A DNA stretch of 64,000 nt from contig CBDCZF010000035.1 in the NCBI GenBank assembly GCA_965224225.1, positions 310,001-374,000 on the forward strand, in the 5' to 3' direction. Source of the DNA: CAJQQK01 sp965224225 (GTDB taxonomy: Bacteria > Pseudomonadota > Alphaproteobacteria > Rhizobiales > Hyphomicrobiaceae). Both the position numbers and the translations under genes were made by a program. Under the pieces are notes generated by a model that was not told where the DNA came from, ran no database searches, and saw only the letters and a list, made by a program, of their open reading frames with translations. Of this stretch, positions 62,687 through 64,000 are shown piece by piece (the first letter of the stretch is position 1; each line of letters starts with the position of its first letter).

Positions 62687-64000
62687 ATGTTTGCGTGGTT
62701 GGTTTCGCGTCGTTCGCAGCAGACGAGCAACGGTGGTCTTAATTCGAGCTATCGAAATTGGCTGACTCTGGCTGCCGTTGCCTTGTTCACAGGCATGGCA
62801 TTCAGTACGGCGCCGGCTCGTGCCAATACGGTCGAGCTTGCGTGTCCTGGGGCGATCGCAGATTTACCGCTTTGCGAGAACCCGGGATGTACCAGCGCAG
62901 GTTTCAGTTCGAACCCGACCGACAATGTAACGGTCACCGGCGTGTTGCCTGGTTCCGAGCTGACGTTGACGTTCGCGAATACCAATGATGTCGATGTCAG
63001 CATCGAGTTTCAAACCAATGCCGGCGACAATGGTCTGCCGGCTCCGAATCCGCTGACGGTTCCAAGCGCCGGGGCGGGTGGCACGGCAGTGGCAACTCAC
63101 TCGGTTTCGGTGCCAGATGCAACGAACGACGGCAACTTCCATTTCAAGGTCAATCTGGCAAGCCCCTCAGGCGCGCCGGTCTCATACGAACTGGTCTGTT
63201 CCGATCCGCCTACCAATCCGTCGATGACGTTGGCCAAGACGGCAAGTCCCGACGTTCTGACGGGACCGGGCACGATCAACTATTCATTCCTGGTCACCAA
63301 CACCGGCGACATCCCGCTGACGGCCGTTACGGTTAGCGACCTGATGCCGGGTCTTTCTCCGATCGCATGTCCGTCGGCAACTCTAGCAGTCGGCGCCAAT
63401 ATGAATTGTACGGCGACGCTCGAAGTCGATCAGGCCGCTATCGATGCCGGGACTCCGATCGTCAACACGGCGACAGCTGACTCGGCTGAGACCAATCCCG
63501 TGGTTGACGTGGAGACGGTGACGATCACCCGCACGCCGGGCATGACGCTTGCCAAGACCGCAAACCCGACGTCACTCAGCGCTCCCGGCACTGTTAACTA
63601 CAGCTTCCTGGTGACCAATACCGGCAACACGACGCTCACCAGCGTTTCCGTGGCTGACCCGCTCTCGGGCCTGAGCGCTGTCAATTGTCCCTCCGACACG
63701 ATCCCGGTCGGTGGTGATATGACGTGCACAGCGTCGCTCTCCGTTGATCAGTCCGCGATTGATAGCGGCAACTCGATCATCAACACGGCAACGGCCAGTT
63801 CGGCTGAAACGGCACCGGCCCAGGGTGGTGCGACGGTGACCATCGAGCAGACGTCGGGCATGACGCTTGCCAAGACCGCCGATCCGACGACGCTCAGTGG
63901 GCCCGATACGGTGACCTACAGCTTCCTGTTGACCAACACCGGCAACACGACACTGACTGGTGTGGGCGTGACCGACCCGCTGCCCGGCCTGTCGGCTATA
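62687..64000 (+). CDS. Exported repetitive surface protein with DUF11-type repeats, cut by the right edge
   Basis: The frame is open to the window end (438 codons seen). A long N-terminus leads to a signal peptide (LTLAAVALFTGMAFSTAPARA, about residues 25-46). A non-repeated domain with cysteines (ELACPGA, PLCENPGCTS) follows, then tandem DUF11-like beta-sandwich repeats. Each begins MTLAKTA and contains YSFLVTNTG, CTA and a D-QxAID pattern. The ATGs of the repeats are at 63224, 63542 and 63860, so the unit is exactly 318 bases (106 residues). The third repeat is incomplete at the edge. Such proteins are large surface adhesins or stalk proteins, often with a C-terminal gliding or secretion signal that cannot be seen here. 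No strong ribosome-binding site precedes the ATG. Confidence 0.82.
   Translation, partial: MFAWLVSRRSQQTSNGGLNSSYRNWLTLAAVALFTGMAFSTAPARANTVELACPGAIADLPLCENPGCTSAGFSSNPTDNVTVTGVLPGSELTLTFANTNDVDVSIEFQTNAGDNGLPAPNPLTVPSAGAGGTAVATHSVSVPDATNDGNFHFKVNLASPSGAPVSYELVCSDPPTNPSMTLAKTASPDVLTGPGTINYSFLVTNTGDIPLTAVTVSDLMPGLSPIACPSATLAVGANMNCTATLEVDQAAIDAGTPIVNTATADSAETNPVVDVETVTITRTPGMTLAKTANPTSLSAPGTVNYSFLVTNTGNTTLTSVSVADPLSGLSAVNCPSDTIPVGGDMTCTASLSVDQSAIDSGNSIINTATASSAETAPAQGGATVTIEQTSGMTLAKTADPTTLSGPDTVTYSFLLTNTGNTTLTGVGVTDPLPGLSAI

Overview
The window is GC-rich, gene-dense chromosomal DNA from an alphaproteobacterium, probably Hyphomicrobiales-like. Lineage markers are a Usg-family protein, a TrcR/DUF1013 cell-cycle regulator, a short prolyl-tRNA synthetase without the editing insertion, an aap-type amino-acid ABC transporter, the DUF1285/MoxR/DUF58/DUF4159 block and a single-chain methylmalonyl-CoA mutase. 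I found no rRNA, tRNA, CRISPR array, prophage or intact insertion sequence. Mobile-DNA traces are limited to four short palindromic intergenic elements.

Layout. 1-1.7 kb: proS (cut by the left edge) and a small secreted protein. 1.8-6.2 kb: a four-gene amino-acid ABC transporter in the order P-J-Q-M. 6.7-12.4 kb: a proline-rich exported protein, phosphomannomutase, an EamA exporter, a TauE-type permease and dusA. 12.5-17.9 kb: an oxidoreductase trio (LLM, PPOX, aldo/keto reductase), an MFS transporter, a small membrane protein, usg and DUF1285. 18-25.2 kb: a MoxR/DUF58/BatA-type envelope block. 25.2-35.5 kb: an aromatic-acid module with 4-hydroxybenzoyl-CoA reductase (hcrCAB) divergent from an aryl-CoA ligase and a phenylacetyl-CoA:acceptor oxidoreductase whose iron-sulfur and membrane subunits (PadC, PadD) are fused. 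35.9-45.8 kb: glyoxalase II, a cupin, a CMD-family protein, two convergent beta-hydroxyacid dehydrogenase paralogues, then a tight operon of a PuuE-like deacetylase, both aconitase X subunits, an alpha/beta hydrolase and an MmgE/PrpD protein, facing a GMC oxidoreductase. 46-58.7 kb: panE-like reductase, thrS, acyltransferase, multicopper oxidase, lactate-oxidase-like enzyme, SDR, trcR, MaoC hydratase, ribF and ompW. 58.8-64 kb: a badly broken methylmalonyl-CoA mutase, a DehI-like protein and the start of a repetitive exported adhesin.

How it fits together. The aromatic module can be read as alpha-oxidation of an arylacetyl-CoA followed by reductive dehydroxylation of a 4-hydroxybenzoyl-CoA product; the thioester-forming ligase is adjacent, but the phenylglyoxylate-oxidising step and ring reduction are not in the window. 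The aconitase X operon looks like an uncharacterised small-molecule catabolic pathway. These two regions are the best candidates for new biology.

Caution. At least eight genes carry indels, mostly one base gained or lost in short G/C runs, concentrated between 47 and 61 kb. They hit housekeeping genes (thrS, ribF, trcR), so most are probably consensus errors rather than real pseudogenes. Coordinates of those genes are given across the shifts.
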